Counted from the first letter of the stretch, positions 27,570 through 37,060 are shown. The stretch is 64,000 nucleotides of DNA from Colwellia sp. (GCA_013215295.1 JABSOZ010000007.1:186001-250000), one strand, 5' to 3'. Numbers and translations are program-made. Notes: generated by a model from the sequence alone, not told the origin.

Positions 27570-28211
27570 CTATTGGCCCATGATCCCCTGAAACTGTTTT
27601 GCTACAAAATTAGCAATAATCGGTTGAGCTTTAATGTTTGGATGAATGCCGTCTTTTTGCATCAATGTTAAGTCAGTTACCAAGGGTTCAACAAAAAATT
27701 CTAGCAAGTTACTTTTCGTCTCAGTGGCCACATCAATGAAAACTTGTTCAAACATTTTGTTATAACGAGGCCCATAATTTGGCGTGATTTTAATTTTATA
27801 AAGTGTAACGGGAATATTCTTCGCTTGTGCGAGCTTTATCATTTGTAACAAATTATTTTTAATCTTCTTAGGAGAATACCCTCTAAGGCCGTCATTACCT
27901 CCAAGTTCAATCACTAAATGGTCGACCTTTTCTTTTGCTAATATTCCCGGTAGCCTAGATAAACCGCCTGTTGTAGTCTCACCACTAATGCTAGCATTCG
28001 TGATCTTATAAGCACTTTTTTGCGATATTAATTGTTTATTTAATAAATGAACCCAGCCTTGTTTTTGTTTCATTCTATAACTTGCACTAACACTATCACC
28101 TAGTAGTAAAATAGAATGCTTGGCAGAACTGTTCGCCAACGTCGAAGAAGATGTAAAAGCTAAAGCGATAAAGCTTAAAAATATATAAATATAAATGGGA
28201 TGTTTATTCAT
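27570..28211 (-). CDS. tesA: Periplasmic SGNH-hydrolase: thioesterase/lysophospholipase L1 TesA
   Basis: A signal peptide ([26 protein letters not shown]) exports this esterase. The mature part has the SGNH blocks: LLLGDSVSAS with the nucleophilic serine, ISGETTTGG, ELGGNDGLRG, and the catalytic DGIHPN near the end. Family members hydrolyse acyl-CoA and lysophospholipid esters. The ATG at 28211 puts the signal peptide at the N-terminus; a start at 28232 would add seven residues. Its start codon overlaps the start codon of divergent ybbA in the tetranucleotide CATG, and tesA/ybbA divergence is conserved in Escherichia coli. It is followed immediately by the kefC-like gene. Confidence 0.92.
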   Translation of the reverse strand: MNKHPIYIYIFLSFIALAFTSSSTLANSSAKHSILLLGDSVSASYRMKQKQGWVHLLNKQLISQKSAYKITNASISGETTTGGLSRLPGILAKEKVDHLVIELGGNDGLRGYSPKKIKNNLLQMIKLAQAKNIPVTLYKIKITPNYGPRYNKMFEQVFIDVATETKSNLLEFFVEPLVTDLTLMQKDGIHPNIKAQPIIANFVAKQFQGIMGQ

Positions 28212-28944
28212 GAAGTCAAATTCCGAAGCCATATTAAAAGTAAGTGCGTTAACTAAATCTGTACAGTTAGATGAGAAAACTCTCGAGCTACTTCAACCTG
28301 TTCACTTAACGGTGAATACAGGTGAAACATTAGCAATAGTGGGTTCATCAGGTTCAGGTAAAACAACCTTGTTATCTATTTTAGCTGGCTTAGATTTACC
28401 TACATCAGGTGAAGTTTATCTTAAAAACCACCCATTACACCAGTTTAATGAAGAGCAGCGTAGCCAAGTTCGTGCGAATCACGTTGGTTTTATCTTTCAG
28501 CAATTTTTGTTGATTAGCAGTTTAACCGCGCTTGAAAATGTCATGTTACCTGCTGAATTAGCCAATTTACCGGATGCTAAAGAGCAAGGGTTAGCATTAC
28601 TCGCTTCTGTTGGGCTTGCTGAAAGAGCTGAGCATTACCCCTCTCAATTATCGGGTGGTGAACAGCAACGAGTCGCTATTGCTCGTGCTTTTATTACTAA
28701 GCCAGATGTATTGTTTGCTGATGAACCTACTGGAAACTTAGACACTAAAACGGGTATTCACATTGCGGATTTATTATTTCAGCTGAATGAAAAACATGGC
28801 ACGACATTAGTGCTGGTTACACACGATCCTAAACTCGCTAAGCGTTGTCAACGCCAAGTTGAAATGGACAGTGGTGTTCTCCATGAAGCTCGTTTAGATA
28901 ATGTTAATGTAGAAGAACTTTCAGCTGACATGAAAGTAGGTTAA
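28210..28944 (+). CDS. ybbA: ABC transporter ATP-binding protein YbbA
   Basis: This is the nucleotide-binding subunit of the YbbA-YbbP transporter, LolD/MacB-like. Walker [12 protein letters not shown], the Q-loop region [13 protein letters not shown], signature [15 protein letters not shown], Walker [13 protein letters not shown] and H-loop [10 protein letters not shown] are intact. The ATG at 28210 has GGGA 9 bases upstream; another in-frame ATG at 28195 has no ribosome site. The gene precedes the permease by 2 bases. Its start codon overlaps that of tesA on the other strand. Substrate unknown; lipid or lipoprotein-like cargo is a family-based guess. Confidence 0.93.
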   Translation: MKSNSEAILKVSALTKSVQLDEKTLELLQPVHLTVNTGETLAIVGSSGSGKTTLLSILAGLDLPTSGEVYLKNHPLHQFNEEQRSQVRANHVGFIFQQFLLISSLTALENVMLPAELANLPDAKEQGLALLASVGLAERAEHYPSQLSGGEQQRVAIARAFITKPDVLFADEPTGNLDTKTGIHIADLLFQLNEKHGTTLVLVTHDPKLAKRCQRQVEMDSGVLHEARLDNVNVEELSADMKVG

Positions 28945-28946
28945 GC

Positions 28947-31550
28947 ATGAGTGAATTAATAGTAAAGCCTTCTAAAGCATGGTTTAAGCAATCCTTACGA
29001 TTATTACATCATGAATTTCGTCGTGGTGAATTAACAATAATCTTTTTAGCGATAGTACTTGCTGTAGGAACTGTGTTTTCGCTGACCGGTTTTTCGGAAC
29101 AAATTAAACAAGCTATTATCAGTAACAGTGCAAATACCATTGCTGCGGATCGAGTATTAGGGTCTAGCAGAGAAATACCCACTGAATACCTTGATAAAAG
29201 TGAAAGTTTGTCACTCAAGGTCGCTACTAAAATCCTCTTAGATTCGATGGTTTTTTCAGGTGATAACATGTTGTTATCTGAACTTGATATCATCTCTGAA
29301 GCGTATCCTTTACGTGGTGAATTTCTGGTGAAAATGTCACTAGACCAAAAAGTGGCGACGTCTGTTGGTGCTCCAAAACAAGGTACTGCCTATGTCGAAG
29401 AAAGCATACTCAGTCGTTTGGATGTTAAAATTGGCGGCACGATAGAGGTCGGCGTTTTACCCTTAACTATTGCTGGCGTTATTGTTGAAATACCTGATCG
29501 TTCATACCGAATGTTCGTTGCCGGACCTTCAATATTTCTCAATATCAAAGATATAGAAAAGACTGAGTTAATAAAACCTGGTAGTCGTGTATATCATCAA
29601 TATTTGTTTGCAGGTGAACGAGATGATATTGAAGAATTTGAAACATGGATAAAACCACAACTTAACGAATCTCAAAATTGGTATTCAGTGAAGTCTGCCC
29701 AAAATCGTTTATCAAAGGTATTAGACAGCTCAGAGAAATTTTTATCTTTAGCAAGTATGTTAGGTATCGTGCTAGCCGCAGTCGCTGTTGCAGTGGCAAG
29801 TAGAAGATACGGACAACGTCATCAACCTATGGTTGCGGTATTTAAAGCGTTAGGGGCTTCTAAATCACACGTTAAAAAATTATATATGCTTCACTGGGGC
29901 TTATTAAGTTTGATCAGTATCATCGTAGGGCTTGTTGTTGGCTATTTATTGATGCTTGCAGGTGTTAGTGCTATTGAGAGTTATTTGTCATTAGACGAGA
30001 GCCAGATAACGTTTAAACCTGTTATAACAGCGGTAATAACAGGTTTACTTTGTTCTGTTGCATTTGCTGTTCATCCCATCACTGAATTGATTTCAACCAA
30101 ACCACTCGATGTTATTCGAGGTTTTAAGCAAAATGTGTTACCAAGTTTTGGTTGGCATCAACTCATTCCATTGTTTGCACTTTTCGCGTTACTGATGTTA
30201 TTTAGTCGAGACTTAATAATGAGCTCATCATTATTGCTTGGAGGCATAGTGGTATCAGGTGTTTTATTACTGCTTGGGCGATTGATCATGGGAGCAGGGC
30301 GAAGTGCTGGCGCTAAAGCAGGTAAAGCTTGGCATTTGGCCTTGGCAAACTTAAAGCGTCGTGCAAATGAAAACAGTGTGCAATTAGTCAGTTTTACTAT
30401 CGCAATTCAATTATTACTATTAATAACGGTAATGAAAAGTTCAATTGTCGATGAATGGCAAGCCCAGTTTCCTGAAAACACGCCTAATCATTACTTACTT
30501 AATATTGCCAATGAAGAAGTTGCACCACTTCAAGATTTTGTTAATGAGTTGGGTATCGATAACCAAGGATTTTATCCTATCTTTAGAGGTCGTTTATCCG
30601 CTATCAACGGTGAAAAGACAGTCAGTTTTGACGATGATGATGACGTTGATAAAAGTGATAACGAAAAAGATGAAAGTATAAAGGGATCATCAACTGAAAA
30701 TGAAGCTAAACAAGATGATAAGGAAAAGCCAAAAGAACGTAAGGGGGCTGGTCGAGAGTTAAGCTTAACATGGCAGGCGCAACTACCCATGGCCAACGAA
30801 ATTATCGAAGGAAAATGGTGGGAAGAGAGTGATGTTTCACCGCAAGTATCTATGGAAAGTGGTGTCGCTGAACGCTTAGAAATAAAATTGGGTGATGAAC
30901 TAACTTTTACGTTAGGAACAGATGAGTTTACTGTACCTGTTACCAGTCTTCGTGAAGTTAACTGGAAAAGTAGGCAATTAAATTTCATTATGATTTTTAA
31001 TGAAGCTGCGGTAAAAGGTATAGACACAACTTCGATTTCTGCTTGGATGGTACCAGAAGAAAATAAAAATCAGGTTTATCGATTCTTAAGTCAATACCCT
31101 ACTGTATCAATTATGGATTTTGGCTCACTGATGAAGCAGCTAACTAAAATGATTGAACAAGTATCGATAGCGATTGAACTGATCCTCGTTTTAGTTGTGC
31201 TAGCGGGAAGTTTAGTCTTGGTAGCTCAAGTTCAAGCCAGTATGGAAGAACGAGAGCGTGAACTCGCGATATTGCGCACCTTAGGCGCTAAAGGATCATT
31301 ATTAAGGAATAGTGTGTTGTTTGAGTTCATTGCTCTTGGCGCTGTCGCGGGTTTAATGGCAAGTATTGCGATGGAAATTGCCGTATTTTTCTTACAAACT
31401 CAGGTTTTCGATATGTCAGCAAGCTTCCATTTCAGTTATTGGCTCATTGGTATCTTTGCGGGCGCTGGTTTCGTAGGGCTTATGGGAATGCTGAGTTGTT
31501 GGCGATTATTGAAATTATCAAGTGTTACATTGATTAGACGAACAATGTAA
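28947..31550 (+). CDS. ybbP: FtsX-like ABC transporter permease YbbP
   Basis: This 867-residue permease has two FtsX-type halves: a first helix near residues 28-48, three helices around 265-380, two hydrophobic segments near 400-440, another near 480, and a C-terminal trio from about 735 to 860. MASRRYGQRH-type and ASMEERERELAILRTLGAKG motifs mark the FtsX domains. Between about residues 560 and 603 the second periplasmic part holds a low-complexity run of Asp, Glu, Lys and Ser (it begins DDDDDVDKSDNEKDESIK) that is not part of the family core. It is transcribed with ybbA and ends at a terminator. Confidence 0.92.
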   Translation: MSELIVKPSKAWFKQSLRLLHHEFRRGELTIIFLAIVLAVGTVFSLTGFSEQIKQAIISNSANTIAADRVLGSSREIPTEYLDKSESLSLKVATKILLDSMVFSGDNMLLSELDIISEAYPLRGEFLVKMSLDQKVATSVGAPKQGTAYVEESILSRLDVKIGGTIEVGVLPLTIAGVIVEIPDRSYRMFVAGPSIFLNIKDIEKTELIKPGSRVYHQYLFAGERDDIEEFETWIKPQLNESQNWYSVKSAQNRLSKVLDSSEKFLSLASMLGIVLAAVAVAVASRRYGQRHQPMVAVFKALGASKSHVKKLYMLHWGLLSLISIIVGLVVGYLLMLAGVSAIESYLSLDESQITFKPVITAVITGLLCSVAFAVHPITELISTKPLDVIRGFKQNVLPSFGWHQLIPLFALFALLMLFSRDLIMSSSLLLGGIVVSGVLLLLGRLIMGAGRSAGAKAGKAWHLALANLKRRANENSVQLVSFTIAIQLLLLITVMKSSIVDEWQAQFPENTPNHYLLNIANEEVAPLQDFVNELGIDNQGFYPIFRGRLSAINGEKTVSFDDDDDVDKSDNEKDESIKGSSTENEAKQDDKEKPKERKGAGRELSLTWQAQLPMANEIIEGKWWEESDVSPQVSMESGVAERLEIKLGDELTFTLGTDEFTVPVTSLREVNWKSRQLNFIMIFNEAAVKGIDTTSISAWMVPEENKNQVYRFLSQYPTVSIMDFGSLMKQLTKMIEQVSIAIELILVLVVLAGSLVLVAQVQASMEERERELAILRTLGAKGSLLRNSVLFEFIALGAVAGLMASIAMEIAVFFLQTQVFDMSASFHFSYWLIGIFAGAGFVGLMGMLSCWRLLKLSSVTLIRRTM

Positions 31551-31570
31551 TAGGTGCTAACAATGCTTTA

Positions 31571-31616
31571 AATTTTCACCTCTGAAACACAAAACAATGT
31601 CAGAGGTGAATTTTTC
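31571..31616 (+). terminator. Terminator after ybbP
   Basis: The stem TTCACCTCTGA / TCAGAGGTGAA (11 bp, 14-base loop) is followed by TTTTT, 20 to 60 bases after the ybbP stop. A matching A/T flank on the left may allow use from either side. Confidence 0.8.
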
Positions 31617-31709
31617 ATCAGAAAATTATAGTTTAAGTTTATCGACACTCAATTTAAATTTCCGTTATAGTTGTTGTCAAATTAAGGATAACAAAGACAA
31701 GTTAACACT

Positions 31710-32768
31710 ATGGGATTAATAGAAAAATCAAGTGGTGCAGCAAAAATTTTGATTGTAACCGCTGCACTTTTTGTTGTTTTTGCAGGTATTAAAACGGCAG
31801 CTAATATTCTAGTTCCATTTTTACTTTCTGTTTTTATTGCTATTATTTGTAACCCGATTATTGCACGGGCAAGTCGTTATAAAATACCCAAAGTGTTAGC
31901 TGTGCTGCTCGTGATAGCCTTATTTGTTGTCATTGCTCTTTCACTTGCCGGTTTAGTTGGAAAATCCCTGACCGAACTTTCGCTATTACTGCCTGAATAT
32001 CGTGAACAATTAAAGGATCAATTTGTTTGGTTAACCGAGCGACTTGCAGAAAAGAATATTATTATATCTTCAGCTTTGCTCATTGAGTATTTTGACCCCG
32101 CTGCTGCAATGGGATTAGCCGCTGATATGTTAAGTGGATTAGGCAGTGTGATGGCTAATTTGTTTCTTATTATTCTTACCGTCATTTTTATGCTTTTTGA
32201 AGCATCGACGTTACCTAAAAAACTACATTTTGCATTAGCGGATCCAGATATGCGTTTAAAGCAAATTGATCGTTTTCTTGTCTCTGTAAATAATTATTTG
32301 GCCATAAAAACGTTAGTGAGTATTGCGACAGGTGTGATCGTTTCACTCATGCTCTGGGCATTTGGTTTGGAGTTCTATTTACTGTGGGGCGTGCTTGCTT
32401 TTCTGCTTAATTATATTCCCAATATTGGCTCTATTATAGCTGCTGTCCCTCCTATGTCATTAGCGGTATTACAGCTAGGAGTACCTGAGGCAGGTCTTAT
32501 AGGTTTAGGTTATTTCATTATTAATATAGTCATGGGAAGCATCATAGAACCGCGTTATTTAGGTAAAGGGTTAGGGCTCTCAACCCTAGTTATTTTTCTC
32601 TCTTTAATCTTTTGGGGATGGTTATTAGGCACAGTGGGTATGTTATTGTCAGTACCACTAACGATGATTATTAAAATTGGCTTAGAAAACTCAGAAGAAG
32701 GTCGTTGGTTTGCTATTTTATTGTCAGGTGAAGATGATATTAATGAACCTGATAAGATTGAGAGCTAA
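31710..32768 (+). CDS. AI-2E family transporter (PerM/YhhT-like)
   Basis: This 352-residue membrane protein of the AI-2 exporter-like family has two helices at the start (residues 12-50), one near 65-85, a soluble stretch, then helices around 145-165 and five more between 205 and 335. Family hallmarks include ILVPFLLSVFIAIICNPII, LLWGVLAFLLNYIPNIGSIIAAVPP and GKGLGLSTLVIFLSLIFWGWLLG. Although named for TqsA, most members are not shown to move autoinducer-2; some are Na+(Li+)/H+ antiporters. Specific function is unassigned. It stands alone between a terminator and the convergent DUF2947 gene. Confidence 0.88.
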   Translation: MGLIEKSSGAAKILIVTAALFVVFAGIKTAANILVPFLLSVFIAIICNPIIARASRYKIPKVLAVLLVIALFVVIALSLAGLVGKSLTELSLLLPEYREQLKDQFVWLTERLAEKNIIISSALLIEYFDPAAAMGLAADMLSGLGSVMANLFLIILTVIFMLFEASTLPKKLHFALADPDMRLKQIDRFLVSVNNYLAIKTLVSIATGVIVSLMLWAFGLEFYLLWGVLAFLLNYIPNIGSIIAAVPPMSLAVLQLGVPEAGLIGLGYFIINIVMGSIIEPRYLGKGLGLSTLVIFLSLIFWGWLLGTVGMLLSVPLTMIIKIGLENSEEGRWFAILLSGEDDINEPDKIES

Positions 32769-32786
32769 GCCTTTTTTCAAATTTTT

Positions 32787-33260
32787 TTACTTTTTAAAGC
32801 CAAGTTTACATTGTCCATTAGAGAGAAATTGTACTGCTTCTTTACGCTTTTTGCCGATGAGAAGTGGTCCATCATCCATAAATAAAAAATTCTTCCAACA
32901 ACGTTGAAAAACAGCCCAGGTTGTTTCAATCACATTGTTTTTAGCACTACAAAAATAAACAACGGTATTATTGTCCCACGTTAAATGAGTAATAACTTCT
33001 TCGGGTAATTCGGCTTGTTCACTGTCCCAAATATTTTCCCATGCAACCGTATTTTGCCATGTTGCTTCTTCAAAAGGCCAATCACCTTTTTTAAAAAAAT
33101 CGGGGTGGTCAACTTGACGACTAATAAAAGTATCCCAAACGACCTGTGCGCGTGCTTGCGTCATTGGTTTTATTTTTGTTTTATCTTTATCATTTATGGG
33201 TAAGCTTTTATGTCTGAAGATCCAAGCATTTTTAAGATCATTTAAGGGGATATAATTCAT
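32787..33260 (-). CDS. DUF2947 family protein
   Basis: This is a soluble protein of 157 residues from the ATG at 33260, where the family start MNYIPLNDLKNAWIFRHKSLP lies; an upstream in-frame ATG at 33314 would add 18 unrelated residues. Conserved-looking features are KIKPMTQARAQVVWD, DHPDFFKKGDWPF, NTVVYFCSAKNNVIETTW and FQRCWKNFLFMDDGPLLIGKKRK. The protein is rich in tryptophan. I recall this family from marine gammaproteobacteria without a known function. It converges with the AI-2E family gene, 18 bases apart. Confidence 0.85.
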   Translation of the reverse strand: MNYIPLNDLKNAWIFRHKSLPINDKDKTKIKPMTQARAQVVWDTFISRQVDHPDFFKKGDWPFEEATWQNTVAWENIWDSEQAELPEEVITHLTWDNNTVVYFCSAKNNVIETTWAVFQRCWKNFLFMDDGPLLIGKKRKEAVQFLSNGQCKLGFKK

Positions 33261-33625
33261 GAAGCCACTAATGTTGATTTGATGTTTTAGCAAGTGATGG
33301 GGATCATACACCATTATCGACGGATCTTTTGCTTGATATTGTGATATTTATCATAGTTTATAATCAGGTGGTGCAAATCAATTCAATTTTGAGCAGGATC
33401 AAGGAACTTGCATTTATATTTTATTAAGTTGTAAGAACAAAATTTAGGCATTAGTCGGCTCCTTCTAATTGGACGTCTTGAAAATTAACCTTTATTTGTA
33501 GTAGTCAACTCCTTGCATTAAATTGTGATATGATATATTTAGTTAATTAATGTTATCATTTATATAATGTAATGATGATATTAGTGCTTATTACTTCCCT
33601 GTAACCTTTCAAATAGAAGCCTGAA
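33261..33625. other. Intergenic region, no gene seen
   Basis: This 365-base AT-rich stretch lies between the divergent DUF2947 gene and the small protein at 33626. It must carry promoters for both, but no box pair is convincing. The nearest is TTGCAT at about 33513 with a TGATAT/TATATT stretch around 33531-33539, whose spacing is short. Confidence 0.5.
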
Positions 33626-33793
33626 ATGAAAATTAAATTAATTAAAGAATTAACCCTAAATGACGAATGTATTCCAACAGAAGAAGTTTTTGAAGCGCAA
33701 AAAATAACGCCTAGATCTACTACAATTGAACTCACTACTCCACAGGGTAACGTAGTACGTGTATTCCATTATGAATATGAAGAAGTTGAATAG
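33626..33793 (+). CDS. Small protein of 55 residues, unknown function
   Basis: An ATG frame of 55 codons ends at TAG. The product starts MKIKLIKELTLNDECIPTEE, has a central TTIELTTPQGNVVRVFH segment that reads like two beta strands, and ends acidic (YEYEEVE). It has no signal peptide or membrane helix. Codon choice and amino-acid pattern look like a real gene rather than a random frame, and no longer frame competes. The ribosome site is weak (TAGAAG about 8 bases upstream). I do not recognise the family. It stands alone with large gaps on both sides. Confidence 0.55.
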   Translation: MKIKLIKELTLNDECIPTEEVFEAQKITPRSTTIELTTPQGNVVRVFHYEYEEVE

Positions 33794-34178
33794 CTAAAAC
33801 AAAAATATGGTGTTTCTGAGTTTACTCAGAGTCATCTATTTTAAAGAGAAACAAGAGAGTTTTTTGTTGTTTTAGTTAGCTATTTTAGCCGCCGTTTTTT
33901 TAGACGGCGACTAAAATCGTTCTACCGTATATCGCCATAAACGTTCAGAGGATAAGTCATTCAAACTCAACTTTATGCATGCTAATTTTTCTGCTGAAAA
34001 GTAGTTAGCAACCTCATTTTTATTTATCATAAAGTAAATATGGCATGTGCTACCACCCATAAAATTATTGATAAATTGTCATTTAATGAAGAATCCCACC
34101 CTCTGCACATAACCAAAACATCTAATATTTTCTCGGTTTATTGAAAAACACTATCAAGATAATTAAGACTCAGGATTG
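33794..34178. other. Intergenic region with an imperfect hairpin (33883-33916)
   Basis: No convincing gene lies in these 385 bases. An inverted repeat TTTTAGCCGCCGT / ACGGCGACTAAAA (one mismatch) flanks a T-rich loop about 90 bases after the small gene and may end its transcript, although the T-run lies in the loop and not after the stem. A 34-codon frame at 34040 has no supporting signals. Confidence 0.5.
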
Positions 34179-35414
34179 TTAAGTAATAGGGTTTACTAAT
34201 TTTAAAAAATATTCTCTATTTGTGGAAATATTGTCAATTTTTATTGGACAATGAAGAATTTGATTAAAGTAGTTGGCAAATTGAGATATTTGAAGCACCA
34301 GTTTGCGAGCATCATTAATAAACATACAACAAATTTTATGGTCTTTAAGATCTTCTCGATTAATATGAAATGGTTTTTGTGACGTTTCTGATACCCATAA
34401 TGTGCTTCTAAGTTTAGCTTGAATACAGTTCATTTCAGTATCTGTGCCACTAAAGGTATTGGTCCATCTAATTACTTTAGTTAGTTGGTCGTATAAGTGA
34501 TTGCCGTATGCTTGTTGATGCGTTTCTGTTTGTATACTTTCTTGCATGATCACAAGTAATGGCTTCTGTAATTGAGAAGAAAAGATAGGGGCTGTTTTTT
34601 GACTGGTTCTAAAGTCAAATCCTTGCCCTAATAAATATAGCTCTCCAATGGCTGTTTGAATATTTTTACTATGCCGAGTGAGTTGAGAATATTGGTTAGC
34701 TATTTGTGAAATTTGTGCATACTCATGAATTTTTGTTAATTTATTGGGATATCCTGAACCATCTAATTTTTCTTCATGTTGCTCTATTGACTCTAATACT
34801 AGTTTATTTTCTAGTCCTGCAATTGCTACAATTTCTTTACTTAAAATTGGATGAACTAATTTTGCATTTTTCATATTCGGGTGTAATCGTGCGTAGCCAA
34901 TGTTTTCGAAAAATAACACTGAGATGAGCTCGTTTAATTCATCAGCAGAGTAATTGTTTGCCTTGCCTATATGGGTACCGAATACTAAATTTAATAATGT
35001 ATTTTCAAAGGCTGGTGGGTTTAAATGCGAGAATACACTTAAGTGGTCAATAATTTTTTTAGGAATATAATCGTTGCTTATAAAGTCAGAGATAGTTGCA
35101 AGAGTTTCTTTTAATTCAAAGGTTTTTAATACTGGATTTTTTTTCGCGAGATCTAGAATAGGTCCTATTAAGTTTTGATTAGTATCTGATTCAGTAATAG
35201 AAATTACATCTTCATGTCCAATAACACCTTTTTGCTTTAACTTATCTAATTTCAACCTAATTTTATCGGTAATTTCAGTTCCGGCTTTTAAAAATACTCG
35301 TTTCCCTTCTTGATCGGTAATATCTTTACTGATGCCGCATTCCACTCCCGAATTTAATATATTGCAAGTAAACTGATTGGATGTATCTTTCATCAATTGG
35401 TTAATAAGTTTCAC
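34179..35414 (-). CDS. Degenerate HD-GYP domain protein
   Basis: The 411-residue protein has an N-terminal alpha/beta region containing FLKAGTEITDKIRLKLDKLKQKG (about residues 41-63), as found before HD-GYP domains. The HD-GYP part follows, with HPILSKEI (188-195), and HEEKLDGSGYP (213-223) retaining the GYP signature. The metal-binding HD pair is missing: the usual LLHDIGK is LFFENIGYA (167-175). Cyclic-di-GMP hydrolysis is therefore doubtful, and a binding or scaffold role is possible. No receiver domain or membrane helix is seen. The start is GTG at 35414, supported by AAGGA 7 bases upstream. It is divergent from the SDR gene. Confidence 0.82.
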   Translation of the reverse strand: MKLINQLMKDTSNQFTCNILNSGVECGISKDITDQEGKRVFLKAGTEITDKIRLKLDKLKQKGVIGHEDVISITESDTNQNLIGPILDLAKKNPVLKTFELKETLATISDFISNDYIPKKIIDHLSVFSHLNPPAFENTLLNLVFGTHIGKANNYSADELNELISVLFFENIGYARLHPNMKNAKLVHPILSKEIVAIAGLENKLVLESIEQHEEKLDGSGYPNKLTKIHEYAQISQIANQYSQLTRHSKNIQTAIGELYLLGQGFDFRTSQKTAPIFSSQLQKPLLVIMQESIQTETHQQAYGNHLYDQLTKVIRWTNTFSGTDTEMNCIQAKLRSTLWVSETSQKPFHINREDLKDHKICCMFINDARKLVLQISQFANYFNQILHCPIKIDNISTNREYFLKLVNPIT

Positions 35415-35568
35415 ATTCGGTCCTTGAATTGGATATTTTCAAATGTAATGTCCATACATTTAACTTTAGGAATAAAGAGTGGAATTAGCAAAATTCCCAA
35501 TTAATAAACAAGTGTAGAATGGTTTCATGTATCGTAAAAAATAGACTTAAGAAAACATATCGATAAAT

Positions 35569-36330
35569 ATGGACAACAATATGATTAGAAAAAATATTTT
35601 AATTACTGGTGCAAGTTCTGGACTAGGAAAAGGCATGGCAATTCAATTCGCTAAACAAGGTCGAAACCTAGCGTTGTGTGCACGCCGCCTAGAGAACCTT
35701 GAAATCCTTAAAACCGAATTAGAGCAAATAAATCCTAGTATTACCGTTATCATCAAATCACTTGATGTTAATGATCATCCTGCGGTATTTGATGTTTTTA
35801 AACAATTTAGATTTGAATTAGGAAGTTTAGACCGCGTTATCATTAACGCAGGCATGGGTAAGGGCGCTTCTATTGGTACCGGGTATTTCCATGCGAACAA
35901 ACAAACGGCTGAAACAAATTTTATTGCTGCAATTGCACAAGCTGAAGCCGCAATGGAAATTTTTAGAGACCAAAACAGCGGTCACCTTGTCACTATCTCA
36001 TCAATCAGTGCTGTTCGTGGTTTTAGACGAGCTATGACCGTATACGCGGCAACTAAAGCGGCTATTACATCGCTGAGTGAGGGCATACGCATTGATGTGA
36101 TGAATACACCCATTAAAGTGACCTGTATTCATCCAGGTTTTATTCGTAGTGAGATAAACGAGACAGTTGAAAAAGTCCCTTTTATTGTTGATCTTGAAAC
36201 AGGATGTAAAGCACTCGTAAAAGCAATAGATAAAGAGCAGGCGAATAGCTTTGTACCCTATTGGCCTTGGTCATTTTTACATTGGATATTAAGGATTGTA
36301 CCAATAAGTATGTTAAGGAAAATGAGCTGA
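35569..36330 (+). CDS. Short-chain dehydrogenase/reductase (SDR) family oxidoreductase
   Basis: A classical SDR of 253 residues. The cofactor motif TGASSGLGKG (about residues 14-23), the arginine-containing CARRLENLE strand (likely NADP preference), NAGMGKGA near 98, the catalytic serine in TISSISAVRG and YAATKAA (Tyr and Lys of the active site, about 162-168) are all present. The C-terminal SFLHWILRIVPISMLRKM is hydrophobic and may anchor the enzyme to the membrane. Two in-frame ATG codons (35569, 35581) compete with no strong ribosome site. The substrate is unknown. Confidence 0.9.
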   Translation: MDNNMIRKNILITGASSGLGKGMAIQFAKQGRNLALCARRLENLEILKTELEQINPSITVIIKSLDVNDHPAVFDVFKQFRFELGSLDRVIINAGMGKGASIGTGYFHANKQTAETNFIAAIAQAEAAMEIFRDQNSGHLVTISSISAVRGFRRAMTVYAATKAAITSLSEGIRIDVMNTPIKVTCIHPGFIRSEINETVEKVPFIVDLETGCKALVKAIDKEQANSFVPYWPWSFLHWILRIVPISMLRKMS

Positions 36331-36509
36331 TAACTGAATGATATACAGTTTATTTGACTTTTTATGTTAATAAAGTGTATTAAATGTATTTTAACTGTGT
36401 AAAATGCAATTTTTTAATTGCATATGTTTATTCTGAATGAAACATATCAATAGCATACTGATATATGCTAAAAGTTAACTTTTAACATCATATTTTAAAA
36501 AGGATTTTC

Positions 36510-36947
36510 ATGAAATCAACTATTATTGCTCTCTTTTTTGTTACTTCATTCGCTTCATCACTAACATCGGCGGGGGAATACGAAACAACTTTCGGTATTG
36601 GTCATCAATATGGTGGGGTTTTAGGGGCGCAGCTTTCATATAAAACCGAAAGTACTAAGTATTATGCCTCTTTGGGGGTTATAGGAGCAGCAGCCGGATT
36701 CCAAACAACTTTCAGTAAAAATTCAAAACACGCTTATGGTTTTGTCATTGGAAGAGAAGAGTTTCAGAGCGAAGATGGATTTCTTTATGCAACCTATGAT
36801 TATCACTTTGAAGGTTTCACAAAAAAGGGCTTTGTCATTGGTACCGGTCTTGGTTTTACTCGTGAAGATACCGGTGGTTTTTTTGCTGATTCAGGAAAAA
36901 CAGAAACATCAACCTCTGTAACTTTAAATATTGGCTATAAATTTTAA
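36510..36947 (+). CDS. Small outer-membrane beta-barrel-like protein
   Basis: A 145-residue precursor has a signal peptide (MKSTIIALFFVTSFASSLTSAG). The mature 123 residues alternate polar and aromatic/glycine residues (for example YETTFGIGHQYGGVLGAQLSY and GFVIGTGLGFTRED) and end in SVTLNIGYKF, a terminal phenylalanine as in BAM-inserted barrels. This predicts an 8-stranded barrel of the OmpA/OmpX size class, though I recognise no named family. AAGGA lies 8 bases before the ATG. It is monocistronic, with 179 bases of upstream AT-rich DNA. Confidence 0.8.
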   Translation: MKSTIIALFFVTSFASSLTSAGEYETTFGIGHQYGGVLGAQLSYKTESTKYYASLGVIGAAAGFQTTFSKNSKHAYGFVIGREEFQSEDGFLYATYDYHFEGFTKKGFVIGTGLGFTREDTGGFFADSGKTETSTSVTLNIGYKF

Positions 36948-37060
36948 TAAAAATATAGCAACTTTATTCAAAAAAAGTTAGCAGAGATTGTTATAAGTTA
37001 TTTAGTTTCCCATCAAGGTTATCAAATATATAACGTAGGCTAAAATTTATTTTTACCTCG

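Noticed and set aside
30572-31027. 151-codon frame antisense to the ybbP-like gene
   Set aside because: It overlaps the acidic low-complexity insert, whose complement gives a Ser-rich artefact.
34040-34144. 34-codon frame between the small protein and the HD-GYP gene
   Set aside because: No ribosome site, random-looking composition and no promoter.
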